A DNA stretch of 64,000 nucleotides from Platycnemis pennipes (Eukaryota > Arthropoda > Insecta > Odonata > Platycnemididae). This document shows, piece by piece, positions 32,465-43,521 of the stretch. The notes below the pieces were generated by a model. The model searched no databases. It was given only the letters and a program-made list of their open reading frames with translations, and was not told where the DNA came from. Position 1 is the stretch's first letter. Every line of letters starts with the position of its first letter. A program made the translations under genes and the position numbers. The DNA lies in assembly GCA_933228895.1 (NCBI GenBank), contig OW121846.1, positions 46,208,107 to 46,272,106 of the forward strand, in the 5' to 3' direction.

Positions 32465-35400
32465 ATGAGTCTTTGTGTCATCACTTTCAACACGGCGGGG
32501 GTATCCTCACTGTCGAAAATTAACGTCATTAAATCCTGTTTCTTGGCCCTTCAGGCAGACGTTATCCTACTTCAGGAGACGGTAGACGGCGTCGTTTGGC
32601 GTGACGCCGTCTACGATGAATTCAGCAATTTCTACGGTCCAAGGGGTGGCGTCACCACACTTGTGCGTCGCACAATTCCTGTGCGCGCGGTGCGGCGACA
32701 CCCTGACGGCCGGATTATAGCGCTTGTTGCAGCGGGTATTCATTTCATCAACATTTATGCAGCTGGTGATGGACGTCGAGCGGAGAGGGAGTCTTTCTTC
32801 TCGGTCTCGCTCTTGAATTATTTGCACTCTTTCTCCGGGAAAGCCATCCTCGGAGGAGACTTTAATACAATTTATCGACGGGAGTAAAGTATTTCTAATC
32901 GCGACCGACTGACCTACCGTCCCAGCCGGGCGCTCGAGCATTTGCTCGACGCGATTCGCGCGACGGACGCTGCAGTTTTATTTCCTGCACCCGTGATTCC
33001 TTACTCCAGAGTCAGCCGTTCCTCGTGGACGAGAATTGATTACCTCTTCCAATCTAAATCCCTTACACCCTCTTTCCAAAATACCCAAACCTCTCCCCAT
33101 TCCCTATCCGACCACCACTTTATCATTGCCCGCTTCTCCCTGCCGCCTCAACCCCCCTCGTATACGCCTCGCATCGGTAAGCTTTGGCGTCTGAATTGTA
33201 ACTTCCTCTCGGAGGAAGCTCACAGAGAGATCATTGGCGCGAGAATCGGCGAGCTTCTCGCCACCGCGCCTTCGGGATCATCTGACTTCGTCGATTGGTG
33301 GGACCGCGTCTTCAAACGTGAGATCGCACGGTCCCTCCGCCGGGCGACGAGACAGTGGCAAATTAGCCTTTCGAACACCGTGGCCTTTATCCGTTCTGCT
33401 CTCTCTGAATTTCTCGAGTTGGACCCTCGTCCACCGAGATACTATGAGCAATTGAATTTCTCGAGTTGGACCCTCGTCCACCGAGATACTATGAGCAATT
33501 GCATCGTCTCAAGAGTGGACTGCTGCAGTTCGAGTTGAAAAGGCACGCTCCGCAACGTTGGCAGAGGGAGATGGACCCGGATATCTGGGGTCCTCTTACG
33601 CTGGCAGAACTCAAGCGGTCTCTCCGCATGAGCGATCCCGGCTCCATGCCACAAGACGCTGCCGCGGAGGGAGACGTTTTGTCTTCCGCCGCTGATTATT
33701 ATCAAGCGACTTTCAACCGATACGGGGCGTGGAGGGAGGAGGACTGCCCTTCCCTCCCAAACCTCCCTACCTTACCTTCTGACGCGATTAATGACCTGAC
33801 GAAGGAAATTCAGGAATCGGAGTTGGATGCCGTTTCTAGCTCCTTCCCGACAGGGAAAGCGCCCGGCTGGGATGGCCTTCCGTTCGAGTTCTACACCGCA
33901 TATTGGGAATCCCTACGCCCCCTTTTGGCTCGCTTGTTTAACGCGATTATTTCTCGCGGCTCTCTGACTGATAGTCAACGAGACGCGCTGATCTCGTTGA
34001 TCCCGAAGAAGGGACGCCCGGCATCGCTTCACGACTACCGGCCGATTTCCCTTCTTAACTCGGATTATAAAATATTCACGCATGTTCTCCGTGCGCGCCT
34101 CTATTCGGTCTCCAAATTCGTCCTCTCTGATCTCCAACATGCGCTCTCCCCGTCCCGGAATATTTTGGTCGCGGCTTTGTATATCCAAAACGCCACTTTC
34201 GCTGCACAAAAGCACTCGGTTCCGGTTTCTTTGCTTGCGGTTGACCTGACAAAAGCATTTGACTTCGTCCGCTTTGAATTCATCGTATTGATCCTTCGAA
34301 AGATGGCTTTCCCGGAATGTTTCATTCGCGTACTCAAAATTTTGTATTCTAACGTCACGTCTCGAATTAGATTCCAGGGGGAAATTTCCCAACCATTCGC
34401 TATATCCAACTCGGTGCGTCAGGGGTGTCCGCTCTCCATGCTTCTGTTTAGCTTCGCCATGGATCCTGTGATCCGGGCTTTGGCCGGGCGGGGGGTGGGG
34501 CTGGAACTTCGTGGTGCATTGCACACCTGGGTGTTGTATGCGGATGATTTGACTATGTTTGTAGGTCACCGGGATCAGTTTCGCGTGATAAGAGAAGTCT
34601 TGTCCGAGTACGAGCCCGGTGGCCTCTTCGTGAACAACGAAAAATCATGTTATCTCCCCTTCGAGGGAAGTCTCCAGAGTCCATCCGCGTACAACTGGCG
34701 GCTTGCCACGCCCCCATCAAGATCCTTGGCCACCATTGGGATCCTTCCCTGCAGGTAGCCTTGGATCGTAACTGGGGGGAGGCGGCCCGGCAAGTGAAGT
34801 GGACGGCGGCAGTGTATTCGTCACCGAACATCCCGCTCTCGGCCCGGGTTCGTCTCGTGGAGCAGTTCATACTGCCCAGGATCTGGCTTGTGGCCCACAT
34901 CTGGCCGTTATCCCCCCGGGTGCACGATGAGTTGATTATAGCTACGAATAGGTTTATTTGGAAAAATCACGTAAAGAAAATATCGAGGGTGCAGCTTTAC
35001 AGTCCCCCAGTACAGGGCGGACTAGGCCTCACTCATATTCTAGTCAAGGCTCACACTACGTACGCAAAACATCCACGCCGGCGCTCTAGGTGACGATCGG
35101 CCGGCGTGGAGGGAGATGGTGAAAGATGCTCTAGACTTCGCACATCACAGTCCGCCCTTCTGGCAGGCTGAAACCTTTATGTTGCGAGCCGTGGACGCCC
35201 TGATGCCTGGAGAAGCCTTCGTCTCGAGGGTGATGTACCGGCGGATGGTTCGTCCTCATGTAGTAGCGACGGGCACAGGATCGGCGCCTTCGTTCCGCAA
35301 CTGGAATGCGTCTTGTAAGGATGCTCAGTTGCGGAGTACGATGTACGCGGTTATTGGAACCCTGCTGCCCACCCTCGAAAATAAATTCAAAATGAGACTC

Positions 35401-35764
35401 TCCGACTCCCCGCTGTCCTCTTTGCCGGCGGGTGGACTCATTGGTTCATTACGTAGTGGGCTGCGATGAGCGTTTACTCGAATGGGAGGTGCTAAAGAAA
35501 ATCTACAAAATGTTTGATATCTTTGGCAATTGTGTAATTTCACTGCAAAATTTAATTACCCTTAACTTCCGGCTTTTCCCCTTTTTTAAAGCGGTCACAT
35601 TGGCCGCACTAGTGTCCTCCCTGGTTCACGCCCGACTAAACCGACTCCCATATTCTAGTCACCATCTTCTCCTGCGATGCTTACACTCTCCAGTGCTCCG
35701 GGAAGTGCCCGAGGAGGTGAAGAGGCAGGTGCGTGAGCACCTCAGGGCCAGCTTCGGGGACTGA
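32465..35764 (+). pseudogene. LINE ORF2 (endonuclease-reverse transcriptase), broken
   Basis: The ATG at 32465 starts an apurinic-type endonuclease: ITFNTAG, LLQETV, GGDFN near 32851-32865, and SDHHF near 33107. An in-frame TAA at 32885-32887 interrupts it. A 47-bp tandem duplication (33408-33454 and 33455-33501) then shifts the frame, and the next stretch (to 34758) carries the reverse transcriptase: DYRPISLLNSDYKIF, VDLTKAFDFV, VRQGCPLSMLLF and the catalytic YADDLT (34537-34554). Further frameshifts near 34700, 35095 and 35450 lead through the C-terminal region to TGA at 35762. Apart from these few lesions the sequence is well kept, suggesting a fairly recent insertion. Confidence 0.8.
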
Positions 35765-36060
35765 GCAGCATCAGCGTGAAAGACACTGTGCACTGGTCGC
35801 CAACAGAATGACGCGGGTTGGGTGCGGCAAGGAGACGAGGTGTCCGGCCCGCCACCTCCCCTCTTTTTGAGACCTCTACCAAGTCACTCTCATGTTTTTT
35901 CTCCCTTTTTCTTTTTAAGATTTCACCTTCTGTTTGTTCTTACTTTGTCATTGTAAACTAATTTTTGAGTGTGTTAATTTTTTGAAGATATGTACTTGTA
36001 TGTCCTCTGGACACGAAAGAAATCCACCGCATTAAAAAAAATTTGAACCTTCACAATGTC
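35765..36060 (+). other. 3' UTR and tail of the Tx1/L1-like LINE
   Basis: Noncoding sequence after ORF2, with T-rich stretches (35890-35915) and an A8 run at 36034-36041 that probably marks the end of the element. About 20 bp of flank follows before the B-box half at 36061. Confidence 0.5.
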
Positions 36061-36102
36061 GACGTCCCTGGTTCGTGACTCTCCGTCACCAATTTTTTTT
36101 TC
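36061..36102 (+). repeat. 3' half of a tRNA-like Pol III unit (B box and T-run)
   Basis: GACGTCCCTGGTTCGTGACT contains a T-arm/B-box core (GGTTCGTGACTC). CTCCGTCACC and a T10 run (36093-36102) follow, suitable as a Pol III terminator. The A-box-like half lies on the far side of the LINE at 30295-30335. A closely similar B-box segment occurs on the - strand inside the mini-element at 36501-36682. Confidence 0.45.
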
Positions 36103-36171
36103 ATCGCAGTTTCGTTGTACGACTGTCCCTGGTTTTACGTATTTTTAATCTGTTTACCCGGGATGGATTTT

Positions 36172-36233
36172 AACTATTTTACGTACTAATTACGTAATTT
36201 TAGCAAATTTCGTAATTAGAACGTAAAATAGTT
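36172..36233. repeat. 23-bp inverted repeat with one mismatch
   Basis: 36172-36194 (AACTATTTTACGTACTAATT...) pairs with 36211-36233, with one mismatch and a 16-nt loop. It is built of ACGTAAT/ATTACGT words, more of which follow to about 36270. Confidence 0.75.
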
Positions 36234-36500
36234 AATTACGTTATTTACCTTAATTACGTAATTGGTACGTGGCGGAAATACGTCCGCACGCCCTGTCGTT
36301 TTTCGATTACGAAATTAACGGAAGAGCATGAAGTGTGATCGTGATTTTTAATTTCCGTTTCTTTGGCCACGCAGTCCCGACGCCCGTAGAACATTTGTTA
36401 TAATTTGCCTGGTGCCGTGATTTTCCAGCGCTGTGCTTTTTGGAAAACTCATTGCAAGAGAAAAAAGAACTTAAGCTTTGCAAACATATAATTATCATTT

Positions 36501-36682
36501 TAAGTATCTACCGAAATGTTCGGGTAATCGGGCGAAATGTTCGGGTGGGAGAGAGTTTCGAACCAGGGACGTTGCTTGGAAACTGATAAAATACCAACGG
36601 TAGCAAATAATTTCAAAGAATTAATGTATTGCACATTTTCAGGAGCATGATAGAATCACCCGAACATTTCGGTAGATACTTA
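36501..36682. mobile_element. 182-bp element with perfect 25-bp terminal inverted repeats
   Basis: Arms at 36501-36525 and 36658-36682 are exact inverted complements, beginning TAAGTATCTACCG. The terminal TA pairs could be the TA target duplication of a Tc1/mariner-type MITE. The interior includes a second GAAATGTTCGGG and, on the - strand, a B-box-like CGTCCCTGGTTCGAA segment similar to 36062-36077. Noncoding. Confidence 0.75.
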
Positions 36683-36710
36683 TAACGCGTTGACAACAAA
36701 TTTTCTGTTT

Positions 36711-36991
36711 ATAACTAAGGAAATAATCTGGTGTGATTCCAAAGTATAAGGAGCCATTGCAATTTGACCCACGAGCAACTCATTGTGCTTTTATCAAATG
36801 TGCTACTTTACGTGATAAATAGGCATTCATTTTAACGTACTTGCTTTAGGCCAAGGCCATGGATAAAATATGTTCACTTCCTATATGTTCACTTACTGTA
36901 GTCATGTGAAAATATATATTACACTGATGATCTAAGTGCCCCTCGAATAAAGTCACATGAAAACAAATATTTTTATTTGATTGAGATCATA
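36711..36991 (+). repeat. Dispersed direct repeat, copy 1 (~280 bp)
   Basis: This aligns with 37619-37882 in the same orientation at an offset of about 900 bp. Shared landmarks are AACTAAGGAAATAATC, ACGTGATAAATAGGCATTC, GGCCAAGGCCATGGATA and TTTTTATTTGATTGAGATCA. No coding domain was found. Confidence 0.8.
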
Positions 36992-37618
36992 TTATTGTTG
37001 AATAAAAAGAGGTTGCACGTAATTTAATGTTTATATCATTTGCTCCCCACAAATCTCATACTTGGACTGTTGCTCGCTATTTACACCACATTACGTTCAA
37101 CTGAATGTACTTAATTAAGAAGGTTTTATCCCTTAAAATTCATCGTAGCTTTTCCATGTCACCACGTTGCTTACCAAGTAGCGGTGCAATAGGCAGTACG
37201 CGTTTAAAACAACCTAATAGAGCCCTATTGAGTGGTAAGTAAAGTGAATGCGCTACATATTCCACATTATTTCCCGTATCTATGCTCTCAAAATTTGCCA
37301 TCGACGGCACATTGTGGTAGCGTCTTGCAGCAATGAACTATTCTGCCATAGTGGAATTGGTATTCCGGTACCACGCCGGTACATTAATCAGCAGCTTCTA
37401 CGCGATACAAAAATGAAAACAATGTTAAACCCCTACCTGTATCATTCTGCGTAGATTAGCCATGCTTACGACGTCTTACACTGATTTGCGCCCTGATTTT
37501 TTCGCTCTTCAAATATTATTCCGAAAAAGCTGAAAGTAGTTTTGGCTACTGTGAACTCTGTGAAGCTAACGCCATATTTAAAATTTGGATGCAGCGTGGT
37601 TAAATAAATATTCTCTTG

Positions 37619-37882
37619 ATAACTAAGGAAATAATCAGGTTGGATTCAAAAGTATAAAGAGCCATTGTTATATTTTGATCCACGAGCACCTCAATGAGCT
37701 TTTTATCGAATATGAAACTTTACGTGATAAATAGGCATTCCTTTTAACGTACTTGCTTGAGGCCAAGGCCATGGATACAATATGTTCACTTCGTTTATAA
37801 GGCTTTTCTTGAGAAGTATAGTAACTACTTGTGGCATGTTGTCTCATGAAAACCAATATTTTTATTTGATTGAGATCATACA
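37619..37882 (+). repeat. Dispersed direct repeat, copy 2 (~265 bp)
   Basis: Second copy of the segment at 36711-36991, diverged by substitutions and small indels. The 630 bp between the copies shows no recognised feature. The pair could be a local duplication or the remains of flanking repeats of an old element. Confidence 0.8.
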
Positions 37883-38721
37883 TTACGCGTACTACGAGAC
37901 TACAGTACACGTTTGTGTGTACTAGAGTGCATCTTATGTGAAGCGCCCGATACAACCAGACCACTCAAGTACCAAGTATCACTCAATGAATTCACTTCCA
38001 AATTTTGCTTATTTTATGATTCCATTGGCGTGAGAAATCTAAACTTTTTCATTTTGAAATCCATGTCAAACTCTGCAATAAATTACATCTTTAAAATGAT
38101 ATTGCCATGCGTAGAACAGGAGAATATTATCTTACCCAAATAAAGAGGTTATTTTATTATAAAATTCATTTTAACATGCCATCTAAACAGTACTCTGGTG
38201 ATAAAATGTTTCGGAATATGTTCTCTTTCCATATTCTTCACATAAAATAACATTTACTGAGAAATGGCCCAAGAAATGAAAATAAATGGATGAGAGCGGA
38301 AAAAATGATAATTATATGTGAACAGTAAAGGAGCATGAGAAGTGGTGAGGTACATACGTTATCAACTAGCATTTTCCATTAGACCTACACTGAACTTGAA
38401 CCTTCAGGCACAGAAATTGCGAAGTGAACTCCTCTTAAATATGCAATTGACCTGTTGACCTTCCGGAATTTGAGAGCAGTATACTTCCCAATATGTCTCA
38501 GGTTGTTTCAGGAAATCCATTCACTTTTTTCTTTTCATCCTTGATACTCTGTGCTGCAATTATCGATCCACTCTGATCTGGGCTACCGAGAGAAAATAAA
38601 ATCAAAATTCAGTGAGCTATCCATCGATAATGAGAGCTTATAGGTGAGCAAAACAAACACTATCTATGCCCTTACCTTGGGACCGCTAATGTCCCTTTGA
38701 CCGCCTAGAAAAAATGTAAAC
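37883..38721. other. No feature recognised
   Basis: AT-rich sequence with short frames only. Confidence 0.4.
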
Positions 38722-38725
38722 ATAT

Positions 38726-39303
38726 TGTGACGGATCCATCCTCCTAACCCGCGTTTTACTAGGGAACGGCCGCACACATAGAGATCCGCATTTAAGCCCA
38801 ACGAGGGGCGTACTCCGCGGAATCCAAAATAATAATAAAGGATCCCCCCGAGTCGTTCAATATATTAATGTCTGAAAAGGGGATGATGGGGACTAACCTT
38901 CCCAGAAACTTGGACGAACCACAAACAATTCCTTTCACACCAATTTATTGTGGCTCTTGGCTAAACATGAACAACATGCGTAACATTTTTAGAGCACACT
39001 TAAACAGAATGTGAATAAATTCCCTGATGGGCATGAGATGAAAATGTGGATGATTGTAACAAATGGCATGGATGATGATGAGACCCTACAATGACATGAT
39101 GAAAAAAAAAGATTAACAGGTACAACCAATAGCTCGCACGGCATAAGCCGCATAGGGTGACAATTCCCCTAGCGAGACGAGCACTTTTAGCAAACAGACT
39201 GCACAAAATGAATTACTTTAGGATGAAAGGATCTTTGGGTTGCCTTCAAGCGTTCAAGCACTCCTAAGATTCCTTGGGGTGAAGCGGTTTTCCCACGCTG
39301 AAA
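38726..39303 (-). mobile_element. Probable solo LTR, part 1 (interrupted by CR1)
   Basis: The left boundary is ATAT (38722-38725) followed by TGTGACGG. The matching right boundary is CCGTCACA (45280-45287) followed by ATAT (45288-45291), 6.6 kb away. Ends of the form TGTGACGG...CCGTCACA with a 4-bp target duplication are typical of insect Gypsy-type LTRs. The intervening CR1 has its own target duplication, so removing it leaves a unit of about 1.3 kb, a plausible solo LTR. Transcription would run on the - strand, from the TATA-like box at about 44938-44946. No gag or pol is present. Confidence 0.45.
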
Positions 39304-39386
39304 CATCTACATCTACATCTACACGATACCCTGCAAACCACCGCTAGGGTCTGTGGCAGGGGGTGAAGGTCACCAAGCATGCACTA

Positions 39387-42300
39387 CTAACATGCAAGCA
39401 AGCAACTAAAGGGTCTCATGCAACTACAATTGTTAGTATCTATAGTATTTGAGGAGTTAATACATGCATCATGCACTACAGAATACTCAAAAATATTTCC
39501 CCTACCTATCCCTTTCCTATGCTGCCTATTCTGTTCTCTTATAGTACGGGGGAAAAATGCCATTTTGAATCTATCTGTACGACAATCTATCTCTCTAATC
39601 TTATTTATCTGGTCGAATCTAGCATAATACGCTGGTGTTTTTAATATGTGCCTAACATCTTCAGTAAAGCTATCCGATTGAAATTTCTGCAATAGATTTA
39701 ATCTGAACTTTAATCTACGCTCTGATAATGATTCCCACCCAAATTCTTGTATTAATTCTGATACACTACTCAACATATCGTAACACCTTTTGACGAACCT
39801 AGCTGCTCTACGCTGCACACTGTCTAGTTCTCTCATCAAACCTAATTCATTAGGATCCCATACACTGGCTGCATACTCAAAGTGGGGCCTAACTAGTGAA
39901 AAGTAGCATCGCTCTTTTGTCTTCTCATCACATTTCCCAAGTACTCTTTTTATAAATCCTAGCTTTCTCTTCGCTCGGCCGCATATTTCCCTTATGTGTC
40001 TTCCCCACGATAAATCTTTAGTGATTGTTACACCTAAATATCTTACGGTTTCAACGTATTCGATCTTCGTGTTATTAATTCTATAGGATCGCTCTATCGA
40101 ATTATTCCTCCTCCAAAAATTGATAGCTACACACTTTTTAAGGTTGAGTTCTAACTGCCATTTGTCGCACCACTCTTGAATTGCATCTAAATCCTTGCTA
40201 AGTGATTTCGTGTCCTCTTCGTTTGATATACCCCTGTACACCACCGCATCGTCTGCAAAAAGTCTAAGGATACTACTAACTACGGTACCCAAATCGTTTA
40301 TGTATAAAAGAAATAGAAGCGGACCGACTACGCTACCCTGGGGAACTCCCAATGTGACTTTAATTGTGTCCGACATGATACCATCTATGACAACCCTCTG
40401 CTCTCGCCCACTTAAGAATTCTTTTACCCAACATACAACGTCTTTATTTATACCAAAACTCTCTAACTTCAAGATTAATTTGTCATGAGGAACTTTATCG
40501 AAAGCCTTTTTAAAATCTAAAAATATCGCATCAACTTCAGTACTGCTTTCGCCGTGGACTAAAATATCGTGTACGAATAAAGCTAATTGTGTCTCGCAAG
40601 ATCTACCTTTCCGGAACCCATGCTGGCTGTTTATGAGTAATCCCTGACTATCCAAATGCCCCATGATCGAACTGACTACTATGTGCTCAAATATCTTACA
40701 AGAGATTGACGTGAGTGAAATGGGTCTGTAGTTACTAGGTTCTTCCCTATCACCGCTTTTAAATATAGGTGTAATGTTAGCTACTTTCCAATCCTTGGGT
40801 ACTGTGTGGTTCTTTAGTGTTTTATTGAATATTATTTCTAGATAGGGGGCTATTTCAGAAGCTAATGTTTTATATACTCTGGAAGGAATTTGATCGGGAC
40901 CTGGTGATTTGTTTTTACTTATGCTTTTTAACTGCTGCTCTATTCCGCGACATGAAATGTTTATTTCGGGCATTTGCTCACTGAAAGTGTTCGGCGGTGG
41001 TTCCACTGCGTTTTGTGACGATGAGTTGAATACACTTTGGAAGAAGGTGTTTAAAGTATTGGCTTTTTCTACACTGCTGGTGACTCTGATTCCTTTATCA
41101 TTTTTAAGTGTGTGCACTGTGGACTTATTTCCCTGGAGCTCTCTCACATATGACCAAAACGCTTTAGGATTGCTATCTAAATATTCTCCTAACATCTTGC
41201 TCTTGAAATGTGATAACGCTTGCCGACATGATTTCCTTGCTAATGCTCTCGATTTTTTATAGTTTTGAAGTAGCTCATTTTTTTCCTCTACCGATAGACC
41301 CCGTCTGGCATTTTTCATCTTAGCGTGGCATACCCTTTGTCGCTTTAGTGATTTCCTAACCTCCGCGTTACACCACTTTGGCTCTGTATTATCACTAATA
41401 TATTTACTTGGTATATATTTATGAACAGCGTTACGGGTGACCTCAAGAAATTCTCTCCACGAATCCTCTGTATTTAATCCTTTGCTTTGTTCGCTGAATA
41501 CATTAAACGCTTCCCTTAATTCCTCTTTCATACCGTCGTAATTTGCCTTGCCAAATATGTATACCCTCCTCCTTGGTTTATAATGTCTTTCAACGCCTAC
41601 AATAAATTTCGCATGCACTATTTTATGGTCACTAATTCCTGTGTCTGTAACTGTATTTAGAACTCTCTCGGGTATATTTGTTGCTAATAAGTCTAGAATG
41701 TTGTTTCCCCTGGTCGGCTCTGTTACTAGCTGTTGTAAAGAATGTGTCGTAAAGGTGTTCAACAGTGATTCGCAATGTTCCTTATCCATACCTCCTGTAA
41801 TGAAACTACACGTATTCCAGTCTATCGAGGGGAGATTGAAATCTCCGCCTACAATTATTCCTCTATCATTCTTCCCAGAAAGTAATGTACGTATCTGTGA
41901 CTCTAGCTCTATTATAGAATTGACGTCTGCGACCGGTGGCCTGTAATATGCACCTACATATATCTTTTTTGCGTTACTACTTTTACTTTTAACGGAACAC
42001 CAAATACTTTCTACATTTCGCTCTGAAATAAGTTCTCTTCTACTGACATACGGGTCCTTCACAGCTATGAAAACTCCTCCTCCGTTTCTGCTTACTCTAT
42101 CCTTTCTGTATACTGTAAAACACTTCGGAAATACTTCATGATCTGATATGTCCTTCGAAAGCCAGCTTTCTGTACTTACGATTATATCTGCATTAGTACT
42201 CTTAATGAGGTGGTGAAATTCTGCTACTTTATTTCTTATACTACGACAATTCACTAATATCACTGAAATTTTTTCTTCCAATCTGTTTCTCTCTTGGTGC

Positions 42301-42532
42301 TCCTTTCCAACTAAAATTTTCCTCGATAATTTTTTGACGGACAAACTATTTGGTCTACCTACTACCTTTGATGAATTATCACGTTCGTTCTCTCCATGTG
42401 TTTTTCTCTGACCTTCTAAAACTACTCTGCATGTTCGTTCAAATTCTTGCACGATTTTTCCCCCGCGGATTGACCTGCACTCTGGGCTACCACCTGAGCT
42501 AAACCCTACGTGTATGCTCCAGTACCCTACGC
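39387..42532 (-). CDS. CR1 ORF2: endonuclease-reverse transcriptase
   Basis: The frame is open from about 42532 (just after an in-frame TAG) to the stop at 39387-39389, over 1000 codons. Residues are counted from the GTG at 42452. The endonuclease has N68 (VNCRSIRNK), E95 (STESW), D204 and N206 (GGDFN) and the SDH at 274-276. The reverse transcriptase has NYRPISLTS (~574-582), GFRKGRSCETQL, catalytic D646 in LDFKKAFD, GVPQGSVVGPLLF (~702-714) and FADD (732-735). The C-terminal region has the usual RPHFEYAASVWDP and QRRAARFVKR blocks. The enzyme would nick target DNA and reverse-transcribe the element RNA. There is no ATG near the start, and the frame overlaps the end of ORF1 by about 35 nt, so initiation must be by a frameshift, reinitiation or a non-AUG codon, or the start codon has been lost. 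Confidence 0.9.
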
Positions 42533-43521
42533 GCTACCCTAGACGATGCCTCGTCCATGTAGTGGACACCCGAGCGATTCAGGGGCACCCGACACGTTTC
42601 CAGCTCCGGCCCGAGGTCCAAAAACTCAGCTCCCTCGCTCCCACAGACTTCACGGAGTCTCCGGTTTATGCCTAAAACTCGGCTCCAAACCATCGACCCC
42701 CGATCCGTCCTAGGTACCAAGCTACATATAGTCAGCCTCATATCGATACCCAGACCTCCACGAACACGGTGGAACTCGGTGCATAGATCCCTTACGGAAT
42801 CCATTACATCCTCGGACCCACGTTTCGCGGCGTCGTTAGTGCCGACATGGGCGACTACGTTCAGCTTGGAGCAGTTAGTAGCACTGACCGTTGCTTTCAA
42901 CGCCTTCGTCACCTGGGGCACCGTACCTCCTGGTATACACCAGGAACGTACCCGTTCTTCGTCACCTTTCCCTCGGGATTCACCACCTCCATCCCGACGG
43001 GCCCTGGCACGCATCGAGTCCGCTACTCGGCGGACATTGGAGCCACCTATCACCAATACTCCCTCCCTTCCCTCCCGACTCCCAGTCGGCGAAGTCTCCC
43101 GAGGCGGAGCGTTCGATGCGCCGACCTCCGCCAGCCCATCGAACCTATTACTATCGGGGAAAGGCTCAGCCTCTGCCTCTGCATTTCCCCGTTTGTGTAG
43201 TGTGACCCCACGACTCCTCCTACGGACCACTTCCCACTCTCCCCCGGATTCGGAGGTAGGCTCCGCGAGAGGCTCGGGTGCGCGGGGAACGTCCTCAACC
43301 CTCCAACCTACGCCAGTGCAAGGGCTCGCCCCCGCACCAACGCGTGCGGAAGGCCTTGGCCGACCCCCACTCCCCCTCGACCGTCCCAACGTAGTCACCA
43401 GCCGTTTCACGAGAGAGCGAAGACTATCCACCGTCTTCTCGAGCTCATCGACTCGAGCCCGCAAGGGCTCGCTATCGGGTGAGTCACGGAAGAGGTTGAC
43501 AATTGACCTAATGGGAGTCAT
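42499..43521 (-). CDS. CR1 ORF1: coiled-coil and SGNH esterase-like protein
   Basis: 340 residues from ATG at 43521 to TAG at 42499-42501. Residues 18-45 (RARVDELEKTVDSLRSLVKR and on) look like a short coiled coil, as in ORF1 proteins that self-associate. A basic and Pro/Gly-rich linker follows. Residues 155-340 resemble the GDSL/SGNH hydrolase domain of CR1 ORF1: GGSN (159-162, putative nucleophile Ser161), HVGTND (225-230, Asn229) and SGVH (317-320, His320). The catalytic Asp usually three residues before that His is Ser here, so esterase activity is doubtful. GC content is much higher than in ORF2. Long frames on the opposite strand are shadows of this gene. Confidence 0.8.
   Translation of the reverse strand: MTPIRSIVNLFRDSPDSEPLRARVDELEKTVDSLRSLVKRLVTTLGRSRGSGGRPRPSARVGAGASPCTGVGWRVEDVPRAPEPLAEPTSESGGEWEVVRRRSRGVTLHKRGNAEAEAEPFPDSNRFDGLAEVGASNAPPRETSPTGSREGREGVLVIGGSNVRRVADSMRARARRDGGGESRGKGDEERVRSWCIPGGTVPQVTKALKATVSATNCSKLNVVAHVGTNDAAKRGSEDVMDSVRDLCTEFHRVRGGLGIDMRLTICSLVPRTDRGSMVWSRVLGINRRLREVCGSEGAEFLDLGPELETCRVPLNRSGVHYMDEASSRVARRVLEHTRRV

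Larger units (their letters stand above)
30340..36041 (+). mobile_element. Tx1/L1-like non-LTR retrotransposon (ORF2 broken)
   Basis: The element is about 5.7 kb with the classic order of GC-rich 5' UTR, ORF1 with zinc knuckle (30622-32088), ORF2 with endonuclease and reverse transcriptase (32465-35764), 3' UTR and a short A-run (36034-36041). ORF2 motifs (PISLLN, VDLTKAFD, VRQGCPLS, YADDLT) place it near the L1/Tx1 group. The 5' boundary is approximate and is set where GC content jumps after the tRNA-like half. No clean target duplication was seen. Confidence 0.75.

Noticed and set aside
33913..34569. 218-codon frame on the - strand
   Set aside because: Antisense shadow of the well-recognised reverse transcriptase of the Tx1/L1-like LINE.
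39304..39323. ACATCT repeats as an independent microsatellite
   Set aside because: They form the 3' terminal repeat of the CR1 element, and the same tail recurs at 48520-48535.
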